Shown here: positions 1 to 6,008 of the stretch, in pieces
Position numbering within the stretch: position 1 is the stretch's first letter
Layout of the letters: every line of letters begins with the position of its first letter
DNA from: Candidatus Delongbacteria bacterium
Lineage (GTDB): Bacteria; Bacteroidota; Bacteroidia; Bacteroidales; ML635J-15
NCBI GenBank assembly: GCA_027858215.1
Contig: JAQIDD010000372.1
Coordinates: 1 to 6,174, forward strand
Length of the DNA stretch: 6,174 nt
Direction: 5' to 3'
The notes under the pieces: model-generated
What the model saw: only the letters and a program-made list of their open reading frames with translations
Databases searched by the model: none
What the model was told of the DNA's origin: nothing
Position numbers and translations under genes: made by a program

Positions 1-287
1 GTATCGGTTAAAGCAATGACCGAATATTTCGCGATGTTATCTCCAAACAAACCACTCAGGCAAATCATGTTTTCTCCCCTGACGATATCAAGCAATACGG
101 TACCGTTTTCCGTCTCATACTCAAGTTTCACAATGCCATTTTTAACAAACATGACATGATTAACAATAACCCCTTGCTTTACTAAAGTTTCCCCCTTTTT
201 AAAATGAATTAGCTTTTTGTTCTCCTGTTTTTCAAGATTTTCATTCACAATTTTCTCAAAAGCTTTTACATGTTGAATATTTTTCAT
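1..287 (-). CDS. Crp/Fnr family transcriptional regulator, N-terminal part (gene cut by left edge)
   Basis: Reading the minus strand from the ATG at 287 gives 95 open codons that run off the left edge, so only the N-terminus is present. Residues about 29-95 have the pattern of a cyclic-nucleotide-binding-type beta-roll: FKKGETLVKQG, then VMFVKNGIVKLEYE, then LLDIVRGENMICLSGLFGD and a YSVIALTD strand. This is the sensor domain of Crp/Fnr regulators, and the LFGDN...YSV.AL pattern is typical of Bacteroidota members. The C-terminal winged-helix DNA-binding domain would lie outside the window and is not seen. The first 28 residues are a charged helix with no cysteines, so there is no Fnr-type N-terminal iron-sulfur cluster motif. 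An in-frame TAA at 309-311 lies just upstream, which makes this ATG the first possible start. There is no Shine-Dalgarno sequence. The gene diverges from the membrane-complex operon, so it may regulate it; that is inference. The ligand is unknown. Confidence 0.85.
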   Translation of the reverse strand, partial: MKNIQHVKAFEKIVNENLEKQENKKLIHFKKGETLVKQGVIVNHVMFVKNGIVKLEYETENGTVLLDIVRGENMICLSGLFGDNIAKYSVIALTD

Positions 288-314
288 ATTATTGTTATTG
301 ATTTAGAGTCATTG

Positions 315-322
315 CAAAATTA
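315..322 (-). promoter_or_regulatory. Candidate Bacteroidota -7 element (TAATTTTG) for the regulator
   Basis: On the minus strand these bases read TAATTTTG, an exact match to the TAnnTTTG -7 consensus of Bacteroidota primary sigma-factor promoters. It lies 27 nt upstream of the regulator's ATG, leaving room for a short leader. No clear TTTG -33 partner is present at the usual spacing of about 19-21 nt, and the region is AT-rich, so a chance match is possible. Confidence 0.35.
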
Positions 323-453
323 AGAAATATTGTAGATATATATCTGGTAACATGTTGTTATTTTTCGACACTACTTTATTCTAATATCTTATTGAAACAT
401 TGAATCTGTCGTTATTGTTTTAACAACTAATGCATTTTTATTTTGTTTATTTG

Positions 454-469
454 TCACTATATTTTGTGA
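454..469. promoter_or_regulatory. Candidate operator TCAC-N8-GTGA upstream of the operon
   Basis: TCAC at 454-457 and GTGA at 466-469 form an inverted repeat with 8 bases between the arms, 15 nt upstream of the first operon ATG. It overlaps the best, imperfect, -7-like sequence TATATTTTG. A protein bound here could block or direct transcription of the operon. The arms are only 4 bp and are in the opposite order to the classical Crp site (TGTGA-N6-TCACA), so this is a weak candidate. Confidence 0.2.
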
Positions 470-484
470 TTAAAATTATAACAC

Positions 485-979
485 ATGAAATTAAAAGCTT
501 TTCTTCTATCTTTCATCATTTTGATGCTGATCTGGCTCCTGCTGACCGGTACATTTGATTTGCCCATGTTGCTGACAGGGGCTATCAGCGCAGCCATCAT
601 TTCACTGATTCTTTGTAGCCGCTGCACTATTTTTAAAGGGCTCAAACTTACCCCGGCTGCATTTTTTTACACCATTGTTTATCTTTTTGTGTTTCTGTAC
701 GAACTGATTCGCTCCAATCTGGATGTAGCACGGCGCGTTTTGTCTCCTTCCCTGCCAATCAATCCGGGGATTGTGGATGTCAAGACAAGATTAAAATCGC
801 CCATGGCACGGATGATATTAACAAATTCCATCACGCTTACACCGGGCACACTCACTGTCGACATAGAAGATGACACCTTGTTTATTCATTGGATAGATGT
901 CAGCTCGGAAGACCGTGAGGAAGCCACAAAAAAGATAGTAAACCGTTTTGAAAACATCATAAGCAAGATATATGATTGA
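485..979 (+). CDS. mnhE: MrpE/MnhE-like subunit (MbhA/MbxA position) of Mrp-type membrane complex
   Basis: The 164-residue product has the length and architecture of the MrpE/MnhE family: two hydrophobic N-terminal segments (about residues 4-22 and 25-44), a third at about 58-77, then a soluble C-terminal domain. The family hallmark is LTNSITLTPGTLTVDIEDD followed by LFIHWID at about 112-138, preceded by the characteristic SNLDVARRVL at about 77-86. MrpE is a small accessory subunit of Mrp cation/proton antiporters and of the Mrp-like arm of Mbh/Mbx respiratory complexes in the inner membrane. An in-frame TAA at 479-481 leaves the ATG at 485 as the first usable start, and no Shine-Dalgarno sequence is visible. 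It is the first gene of the run and overlaps the next by 8 nt. The leading place of E, instead of A as in free-standing Mrp operons, is the Mbh/Mbx arrangement. Confidence 0.93.
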   Translation: MKLKAFLLSFIILMLIWLLLTGTFDLPMLLTGAISAAIISLILCSRCTIFKGLKLTPAAFFYTIVYLFVFLYELIRSNLDVARRVLSPSLPINPGIVDVKTRLKSPMARMILTNSITLTPGTLTVDIEDDTLFIHWIDVSSEDREEATKKIVNRFENIISKIYD

Positions 980-1232
980 TACAATATTAATGATATCCCT
1001 GGGGTTTATAGGGCTGGCAATGCTCCTGACCCTGTTTCGTTTTATCAAAGGGCCTTCGGTCAGCGACCGTGTTGTGTCTTTTGATATTCTTACCATATCC
1101 TCCTTAGCTTTAATATCCATACTGGCCCTGAATTTTGGGCGGGTTATTTATATGGATGTCGCGTTGGTGTATGGTTTATTGAGTTTTTTAGGCGTCATCA
1201 TCGTCGCCAGGTATTTAGAAAAAGGCATATAA
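972..1232 (+). CDS. mnhF: MrpF/MnhF-like subunit (MbhB/MbxB position)
   Basis: An 86-residue membrane protein with three predicted helices (about residues 4-24, 36-55 and 60-80), the usual size of MrpF/MnhF. The diagnostic loop GPSVSDRVVSFD at 27-38 matches the family's GPt.aDRvva.D signature. The third helix starts with MDVALVYGLLSFLG at 61-74 and ends in ARYLEKG, also typical. The protein belongs to the small-subunit cluster (E, F, G) of Mrp-type antiporter modules. Its conserved aspartates (D32, D38, D62) are positioned in or next to the membrane and are candidates for ion handling, by analogy with the family. The start overlaps the end of the MrpE-like gene by 8 nt, so translation is probably coupled. 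A second in-frame ATG at 990 would remove part of the first helix and is less likely. Confidence 0.93.
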   Translation: MIDTILMISLGFIGLAMLLTLFRFIKGPSVSDRVVSFDILTISSLALISILALNFGRVIYMDVALVYGLLSFLGVIIVARYLEKGI

Positions 1233-1235
1233 ATT

Positions 1236-1595
1236 ATGGAAACACTACAAACCATTGGTGCATTTGTTGTACTGGCCGGGTCAATTTTCATTTTTCTCGG
1301 CGCCCTGGGGCTGGTTCGCATGCCGGATGTATACAACCGTATACAGGCAGGAACAAAGGCTTCCACACTGGGAACCTTACTAACCCTTGTCGGACTGATA
1401 ATGATCATGCCGGCCTGGTGGAATAAATTTTTGTTGCTTGCCATTTTCGTCATCATCACCAACCCTGTATCATCTCATGTACTTGCCCGTGCAAGCCATG
1501 CAGCCAAAATCCGCTTATCAAAAAAGACAGTAACAGATCATTACGAGACGTATAAAAAAGAAAAGGAGGAAAAAGCGCATGGAGTCAAATCTTAA
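1236..1595 (+). CDS. mnhG: MrpG/MnhG-like subunit (MbhC/MbxC position)
   Basis: A 119-residue protein with three hydrophobic segments (about 5-26, 43-60 and 63-80) matching MrpG/MnhG. Motifs in order are GALGLVRMPDVYNRIQAGTKASTLG (split here as GALGLVRMPD at 22-31 and NRIQAGTKASTLG at 34-46) and TNPVSSHVLARA at 75-86. All are hallmark stretches of the family, including the arginine and aspartate after helix 1 and the TKAST element at the start of helix 2. The C-terminus from about 91 is a hydrophilic, lysine- and glutamate-rich tail (YKKEKEEK) expected on the cytoplasmic side. The gene begins 3 nt after the MrpF-like stop codon. Its last 17 nt overlap the next gene. Its role is as a structural and ion-pathway subunit next to MrpE and MrpF in the membrane arm. 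Confidence 0.93.
   Translation: METLQTIGAFVVLAGSIFIFLGALGLVRMPDVYNRIQAGTKASTLGTLLTLVGLIMIMPAWWNKFLLLAIFVIITNPVSSHVLARASHAAKIRLSKKTVTDHYETYKKEKEEKAHGVKS
1564..1569 (+). promoter_or_regulatory. Shine-Dalgarno-like AGGAGG before the MbhD-like gene
   Basis: AGGAGG lies 9 nt upstream of the ATG at 1579, inside the lysine/glutamate codons that end the MrpG-like gene. It is the only strong Shine-Dalgarno match in the whole gene run. It supports this start, but Bacteroidota ribosomes use such sites little, so it may be a by-product of the AAA/GAG-rich codons. Confidence 0.4.
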
Positions 1596-1833
1596 CATCA
1601 TAATAGCTATTGTCCTGGGTGTAATCATTTTGATTTTTGCTGCCCTGGCAATATATCATAAAAAGCTCAGCGTCGCCATTATTGCTGCCGGTGCTGTGTC
1701 ACTGCTGGCCTCCATTATGTACTTGTTGCTCGCCGCCCCCGATGTGGCGATGACCGAAGCAGCCATAGGGTCAGGTCTCAGTGTCATCATTTTCTTTTAT
1801 GCACTAAATAAAATCCGCAAACATCATGATTAA
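1579..1833 (+). CDS. MbhD/DUF4040-like subunit (fragment of MrpA C-terminus; MbxD position)
   Basis: This 84-residue protein has three predicted helices (about 6-25, 30-50 and 57-76) and corresponds to the short domain found near the C-terminus of MrpA, or as the separate protein MbhD in membrane-bound hydrogenases. The hallmark is LLAAPDVAMTEAAIGSGLS at 50-68, matching the family's GAPDVA.TEAa.GaGl core. The aspartate (D55) and glutamate (E60) of that core are retained; they are proposed to take part in ion transfer in Mrp and Mbh complexes. Existence as a separate gene, with no NuoL-like MrpA N-terminal region anywhere in the operon, is a mark of Mbh/Mbx-type systems rather than free-standing Mrp antiporters. 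The start overlaps the preceding gene by 17 nt and the end overlaps the next by 8 nt. Confidence 0.9.
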   Translation: MESNLNIIIAIVLGVIILIFAALAIYHKKLSVAIIAAGAVSLLASIMYLLLAAPDVAMTEAAIGSGLSVIIFFYALNKIRKHHD

Positions 1834-2521
1834 GAAACTTTTGTTATTTGTCTTACTTGCAGGTGCCGGTGTGATGTTCTGGACAGGGATATCGGATTAC
1901 GAGGTAAAACAGGATCTCAATCCCATTGCCTCTTATTATGCAGATCAGGGTCTGGAGGAAACCGGTGCTGCCAACCTGGTTACCGCTGTTGTAGTTCGTT
2001 ACCGCGGACTGGATACATTGGGAGAAGTTGTCATATTATTTCTTACTGCAAGTATTCTGGGCTTTTTTCTTATTAAGCGGGATGGAAAAAACGATTTTCG
2101 CGAATCCAGTGAGATTTTAAAAACTGCATCCCGCCTGCTCGAGCCTATCATCATACTGGCAGGCGTTTATGTCTTTGTCAACGGACATCTTACCCCGGGT
2201 GGAGGATTTCAGGGTGGTGCCATACTGGCTTCAGCTCTGATTCTGGCCTACCTTGCAAACCCGAATGACAGCATAAGCAAAACCCTTTTAAAAATCACCG
2301 AATCCTTTTCCGGCCTGAGTTTTGTCATCATCGGTGTACTGGGCATTATTCTGGCCGGTGGTTTCCTTGACAGCACTCTACTGCCTGCCGGAAGCATTGG
2401 AAACCTTATTAGCGCTGGTGTCATACCGATTATATACCTTTTTGTTGGTTTAAAAGTCGGCTCCGAGCTGGCAGGCATTGTTACCAACCTTAAATACGCA
2501 CCCAAAAACGAATCAGAATGA
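1826..2521 (+). CDS. mnhB: MbhE-like segment joined to MrpB/MnhB-like domain (MbxF position)
   Basis: The 231-residue product combines two units that are separate in Mbh. Residues about 1-85 resemble MbhE, the last piece of MrpA: a membrane segment at 4-21, a loop with ASYYADQG and TGAANLVTAVVVRYRGLDTLGE (hallmark YRGLDTLGE at 59-67), and a second helix at about 68-84. Residues about 95-225 are an MrpB/MnhB domain with RLLEPIIILAGVYV at 103-116, then the diagnostic GHLTPGGGFQGGAI at 120-133, and two further helices at about 160-180 and 192-212. MrpB lies in the membrane arm next to the MrpA-derived pieces and helps form the cation pathway. The Pyrococcus Mbx gene naming also skips an E gene, which agrees with an E-F joining. 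The start overlaps the MbhD-like gene by 8 nt, and the end overlaps the MrpC-like gene by 4 nt (ATGA). Confidence 0.9.
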   Translation: MIKKLLLFVLLAGAGVMFWTGISDYEVKQDLNPIASYYADQGLEETGAANLVTAVVVRYRGLDTLGEVVILFLTASILGFFLIKRDGKNDFRESSEILKTASRLLEPIIILAGVYVFVNGHLTPGGGFQGGAILASALILAYLANPNDSISKTLLKITESFSGLSFVIIGVLGIILAGGFLDSTLLPAGSIGNLISAGVIPIIYLFVGLKVGSELAGIVTNLKYAPKNESE

Positions 2522-2883
2522 TAACACTGGAATACATTACATTAGGCACAGGCATTCTGTTAATGCTGATGGGAATCTGGGGACTGTTTACCCAGAAAAA
2601 CCTGATAAAAATTGTCATTGGTTTTACCCTTGTTGATACCGGCATCCACATCCTGATGGTTAGCATCGGCCACATAAAAAACCGTACTGCGCCTATCATT
2701 GATGATGCCGTCAACGCATCCGAAGCAGCCGATAAGGTAGTTGATCCCATTCCACAGGCCATGGTACTGACAGCCATTGTCATCGGGCTGGGAATTACAG
2801 CGCTCATGCTCACCTTTGTGGTAAAAATGGCCAAAGACAACAATTCACTGAATGTTTCAAACTTTAAATCACTGAAATGGTAG
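2518..2883 (+). CDS. mnhC: MrpC/NuoK-like subunit (MbhG/MbxG position)
   Basis: A 121-residue protein with three helices (about 4-24, 29-50 and 80-103), the MrpC/NuoK fold. Typical stretches are GIWGLFTQKNLIKIVIG at 19-35 and DPIPQAMVLTAIVIGLGITAL at 76-96 (shown as DPIPQAMVLTAIVIG, then LGITAL), the second being the most conserved element of MrpC. The loop between helices 2 and 3 (NRTAPIIDDAV...) is of the length seen in MbhG/MrpC and longer than in NuoK. Helix 2 has an aspartate (D40) and not the glutamate that NuoK carries in this helix. In the complex, MrpC bridges the MrpA/B-derived pieces to the MrpD-type antiporter. The ATG overlaps the previous stop codon (ATGA), and its last 7 nt overlap the start of the next gene, indicating tight translational coupling. 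Confidence 0.92.
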   Translation: MITLEYITLGTGILLMLMGIWGLFTQKNLIKIVIGFTLVDTGIHILMVSIGHIKNRTAPIIDDAVNASEAADKVVDPIPQAMVLTAIVIGLGITALMLTFVVKMAKDNNSLNVSNFKSLKW

Positions 2884-5800
2884 CACCGATTTATATTGTA
2901 GCAATAGCTCTGGGCATCGCTTTTAGCCTTGGTTTTTTCGGTAAGAAAAGCACCGGGTTTGCCACCGGATTATTCTATGCAGCTCTGGCTGCCATCAGTT
3001 TTATCTCAGTTCAGTGGTTTACCGGATTTATATTTAACGGTCAAAGCAGCACCGAAGTGTTTACAGCAGGTTTAAAACCACCATTTTCCATCAGCCTGCA
3101 AATGGGGCTGCCCGAAGCAATTATTACCACCATGATTAACCTTGCCGGGTTTATGGGGGCAGTGTTTTTTGCAGATCAGCTTAAAAAGTATGGTGTTCAC
3201 CTGATGATTACCTACTTGTTGCTTATCATGGGCCTGAATGTTATCGTGATGACCCGCGATATTTTCAATCTGTTTGTTTTTCTTGAAATTTCAAGCATAG
3301 CGATGGCAGGTATGGCACTCGTTACACAGGAAAAGAAATCCGTGCAGGCTGGTTTCAAATACCTGATCGCCACAGCAATAATATCAGCACTTTTGCTGGT
3401 GGGCATCATTCTCACGTACAACTACGGTGAATCACTTTACATCAATGATCTGCTGGCAGCCAACCTTACAGGCATAAAAGCAGGAGCCACAGCCATTTTT
3501 CTAATCCTCATGCCGGTGATTCTGGAACTCAAACCCTTTCCTGCCAATGGCTGGGGACTGGATATGTATCAGGCCACCCATCCCGTTGTTGGTTCGCTAT
3601 TGAGTGCCGCATCAGCTACGGCCTCTATTTTTGTACTTTACAAACTGGCTCCGCTTGGTGGTGATACTGGCATGCAGGTAATTGCCGTACTCGGAGGACT
3701 CACTTTTGTTGCTTCAAACCTGATGGGGCTAAAACAATCTCATGCTGGCAGAATGCTGGGTTATTCATCCATCGCACAAACCGGTTTGGTTATGATGGTG
3801 ATTGGACTTCAGCCTGTTTTAGGCGAACACACCTTATTTATAGGCTTTAGCATTTTGCTCACCCATTTTCTTGCCAAAGCGGGATTATTTTGGCTCAGAG
3901 GCATACTCAATACTGATAAACTAAAAGAATGGGGTAAACTCAGAAATACACCCCTCCTGCTTTTTGTCTTTGTGCTGTTTATTGTAGCACTTACCGGGTT
4001 TCCTCCTTTCCCCTCCTTTTTCGGAAAATGGGAGCTGGTGATGCAGCTTGCTAACAGCGGACATGGCTGGTGGATTGCATTTATTTTGTTGGGCTCATTG
4101 CTTGAAGCCGTTTACCTGTTCCGCTGGGTTGGCTACAGCCTTAAAATCAAATCTAAAGAACAAACAGAACAAAAAGCACATAAACTTATACCTGTTTATC
4201 TCTTTGCGGGCATACTGCTGACAAGCGTTTACTTTTACCTGAGTCATTTCTATCCTGACAGCATGATGCAATACGTGCCACTGGCTTTTGTTGCTCTGAT
4301 GTTTGTACTGGAATTTCTGCCGGCTATCATTAAAAATATTATTTCCATTGGAGGAATGGCCGCCTACTCCTGGTTGCTTACGGATCAGTACCTGGGCGAA
4401 GACAACCTCCGTTTTTTCTTTGCTTTGATTTTCCTTGTCGGCGGCATTCTCACCATGATTCCCGGTTTCCGGCAAAAAGGAAAACGCGTTGGGTTCTACC
4501 CCGCTGCCGTGATGATGTATGCCGGTCTTGCGATGTTGATAAGTGCCACAGACTTGCTGCAGTTTTTCATTGCCTGGGAAATCATGACACTGGGTTCTTA
4601 CCTGCTGATTATTCGCGGAAAACGATCAATTAAACATGCTTTCTCATACATGCTCTTTTCTTTGGGCGGTGCCTTTGCCATGCTGGCCGGATTTGGTTTT
4701 GCACAGGCCGGCAACCCCGGTATCGGACTAGATGTTCTGGCAAACATGACATACCTGCCGCACCTCACTGCAATTCTGCTGGCCATCGGTTTTATGACAA
4801 AAACAGCCGCTCTGGGTCTGCATATCTGGTTGCCCGGGGCACATGCCGAAGCAGAATCCGATGTGTCTCCAATGGTTTCGGCCATATTACTTAAAGCCGG
4901 CGTTTTTGGCCTGATGCTGCTCTTTATCGGCATGGGTGCTGAAGCTGCCGGTGGTCACCCGCTGGTGATTGCCCTTGGCTGGCTTGGTGCATTGTCTGCC
5001 CTGGTTGGCAACCTGGCGGCTTCGTTTCAGGAAGATGCCAAAAAACTGCTTGCTTACTCGAGTATCGGGCAGTTGGGTTACATTTTGTTTGCCTTCTCGA
5101 TGATGACTCATCTGGGCTGGCTCGCCGGATTGACATACGTTGCCGGACATGCTTCCTATAAGGCCATTCTCTTTTTGGGCATTGGCGCAGTTGTGATCCG
5201 TACAGGCACACACAATATGTATCAGATGGGCGGTTTGATCAAAAAGATGCCACTGACGTTTATCGGAGTTTTGTTTGCCATCATAACCCTGGCAGGGATT
5301 CCGCCGCTCGCAGGATTTGCCGGCAAATGGCTTTTCTACAACGCTGTTATCATGAAAGGCTGGTACCTGCAGGGAGCCATTGTATTTACCGCCGGCATCA
5401 TAGCCTTCCTGTACAGTTTCAGAATTCTGTATGCAGTGTTCCTGGGGCAACTCAAGGATCAGCACCGAAAAGTCAAAGAGGCTCCTATTACCTATCTAAT
5501 TCCCATGTTTATCCTGATGGTCGGCATCATGATTTTCTCCGCTCAACCACATCTTGTGCTTAAACCACTTGGAAATATGATTTCCGGATTTTTCCCGTCA
5601 AACATGCTTGACTGGAACGGAGGTACAGCGTTGACATCGCTGGGTTACTGGAACGGTTTCCAGGTGGCAGTCATCATTATGATAATGTTTGCGATACTTA
5701 CCGGCTGGCTGCTGCTGACAAGCCGCAAAGCTAAAAAAGTGGGACAGTTTAACATTGTTTACGCTGCAGAACGGCCCGAAAGGCCTGAAACAACCCACAT

Positions 5801-6008
5801 GGCATACAACATGTTTGCCGGCTACAACAAGGCGGTAGGTTTCCTTGCTGCTCCAGGCATCACCAATATCTGGCGAAAGATTGATGCTTTCTTCCATGAT
5901 TTAGGTGACTGGATGCGCCGGATTTATTCGGGTAATGCTCAAAGCTACCTCATTCATATTGTGGCTTACACAGTAATTGTATTTATGATTATAAACTTTG
6001 GTATCTGA
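2877..6008 (+). CDS. Tandem fusion of two MrpD/NuoM-type proton antiporter modules (MbxH-H' position)
   Basis: The 1043-residue product, about twice the usual 480-500 of MrpD, has roughly 30 predicted helices and two complete proton-conducting transporter modules. Module 1 (about 1-457) has the helix-5 glutamate E137 in FNLFVFLEISS, H330/K334 in THFLAKAGLF, and K384 in GFPPFPSFFGK. Its helix-7 region is the variant ELKPFPANGW (217-226), and there is no lysine at the usual helix-8 place. Module 2 (about 463-895) has E568 in FFIAWEIM, K642 in GFMTKTAALG, WLPGAHAEAE, K673 in SAILLKAGVFG, D720/K722 in EDAKKLLAYSSIGQLG, H758/K762 in GHASYKAILFLG, and K817 in GIPPLAGFAGK. A tail follows with a helix at 928-948, a charged amphipathic stretch at 950-1020 and a last helix at 1023-1042, resembling the lateral-helix extension of NuoL/HyfB-type subunits. 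The module pair sits where Mbx/Mbs operons have separate H and H' genes. Family membership is certain; the complex type is inferred. Confidence 0.9.
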   Translation: MVAPIYIVAIALGIAFSLGFFGKKSTGFATGLFYAALAAISFISVQWFTGFIFNGQSSTEVFTAGLKPPFSISLQMGLPEAIITTMINLAGFMGAVFFADQLKKYGVHLMITYLLLIMGLNVIVMTRDIFNLFVFLEISSIAMAGMALVTQEKKSVQAGFKYLIATAIISALLLVGIILTYNYGESLYINDLLAANLTGIKAGATAIFLILMPVILELKPFPANGWGLDMYQATHPVVGSLLSAASATASIFVLYKLAPLGGDTGMQVIAVLGGLTFVASNLMGLKQSHAGRMLGYSSIAQTGLVMMVIGLQPVLGEHTLFIGFSILLTHFLAKAGLFWLRGILNTDKLKEWGKLRNTPLLLFVFVLFIVALTGFPPFPSFFGKWELVMQLANSGHGWWIAFILLGSLLEAVYLFRWVGYSLKIKSKEQTEQKAHKLIPVYLFAGILLTSVYFYLSHFYPDSMMQYVPLAFVALMFVLEFLPAIIKNIISIGGMAAYSWLLTDQYLGEDNLRFFFALIFLVGGILTMIPGFRQKGKRVGFYPAAVMMYAGLAMLISATDLLQFFIAWEIMTLGSYLLIIRGKRSIKHAFSYMLFSLGGAFAMLAGFGFAQAGNPGIGLDVLANMTYLPHLTAILLAIGFMTKTAALGLHIWLPGAHAEAESDVSPMVSAILLKAGVFGLMLLFIGMGAEAAGGHPLVIALGWLGALSALVGNLAASFQEDAKKLLAYSSIGQLGYILFAFSMMTHLGWLAGLTYVAGHASYKAILFLGIGAVVIRTGTHNMYQMGGLIKKMPLTFIGVLFAIITLAGIPPLAGFAGKWLFYNAVIMKGWYLQGAIVFTAGIIAFLYSFRILYAVFLGQLKDQHRKVKEAPITYLIPMFILMVGIMIFSAQPHLVLKPLGNMISGFFPSNMLDWNGGTALTSLGYWNGFQVAVIIMIMFAILTGWLLLTSRKAKKVGQFNIVYAAERPERPETTHMAYNMFAGYNKAVGFLAAPGITNIWRKIDAFFHDLGDWMRRIYSGNAQSYLIHIVAYTVIVFMIINFGI

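Larger units (their letters stand above)
288..484. promoter_or_regulatory. Divergent intergenic control region
   Basis: This 197-bp AT-rich stretch separates the two divergent genes and must hold the start signals for both. I see no ORF, tRNA or terminator-like hairpin with a U-tract in it. It carries several short inverted repeats: a perfect 12-bp palindrome AGATATATATCT at 334-345, TAAC-N5-GTTA at 348-360 with AACATGTT inside it, TTGTT-N2-AACAA at 415-426, and TCAC-N8-GTGA at 454-469. The operon side has TTTG tetramers at 442-445, 450-453 and 463-466, but no perfect TAnnTTTG. The nearest is TATATTTTG at 458-466, with one extra base. The inverted repeats are candidate binding sites for a dimeric regulator such as the adjacent Crp/Fnr protein, but AT-rich DNA readily produces such short palindromes. 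Confidence 0.45.

Noticed and set aside
458..466. TATATTTTG as the operon's -7 promoter element
   Set aside because: The spacing within the element is one base longer than TAnnTTTG, and no TTTG partner lies at the expected distance upstream, so I did not list it as a separate promoter.
485..2883. Free-standing Mrp Na+/H+ antiporter operon
   Set aside because: The first six genes alone would fit, but there is no NuoL-like MrpA N-terminal region, the order starts with E-F-G, and a NuoH-like gene follows directly in the same run.
4095..4475. Minus-strand open frame opposite the module junction (126 codons)
   Set aside because: It is antisense to the junction between the two modules. It was checked as a possible inserted gene, but the plus-strand frame is continuous with membrane-protein character across it.
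4887..5465. Long open frame on the minus strand opposite the antiporter gene (192 codons)
   Set aside because: It lies wholly antisense to well-conserved module-2 motifs, its product is a low-complexity polar sequence with no recognisable domain, and it has no start signals. It is a shadow of the real gene.
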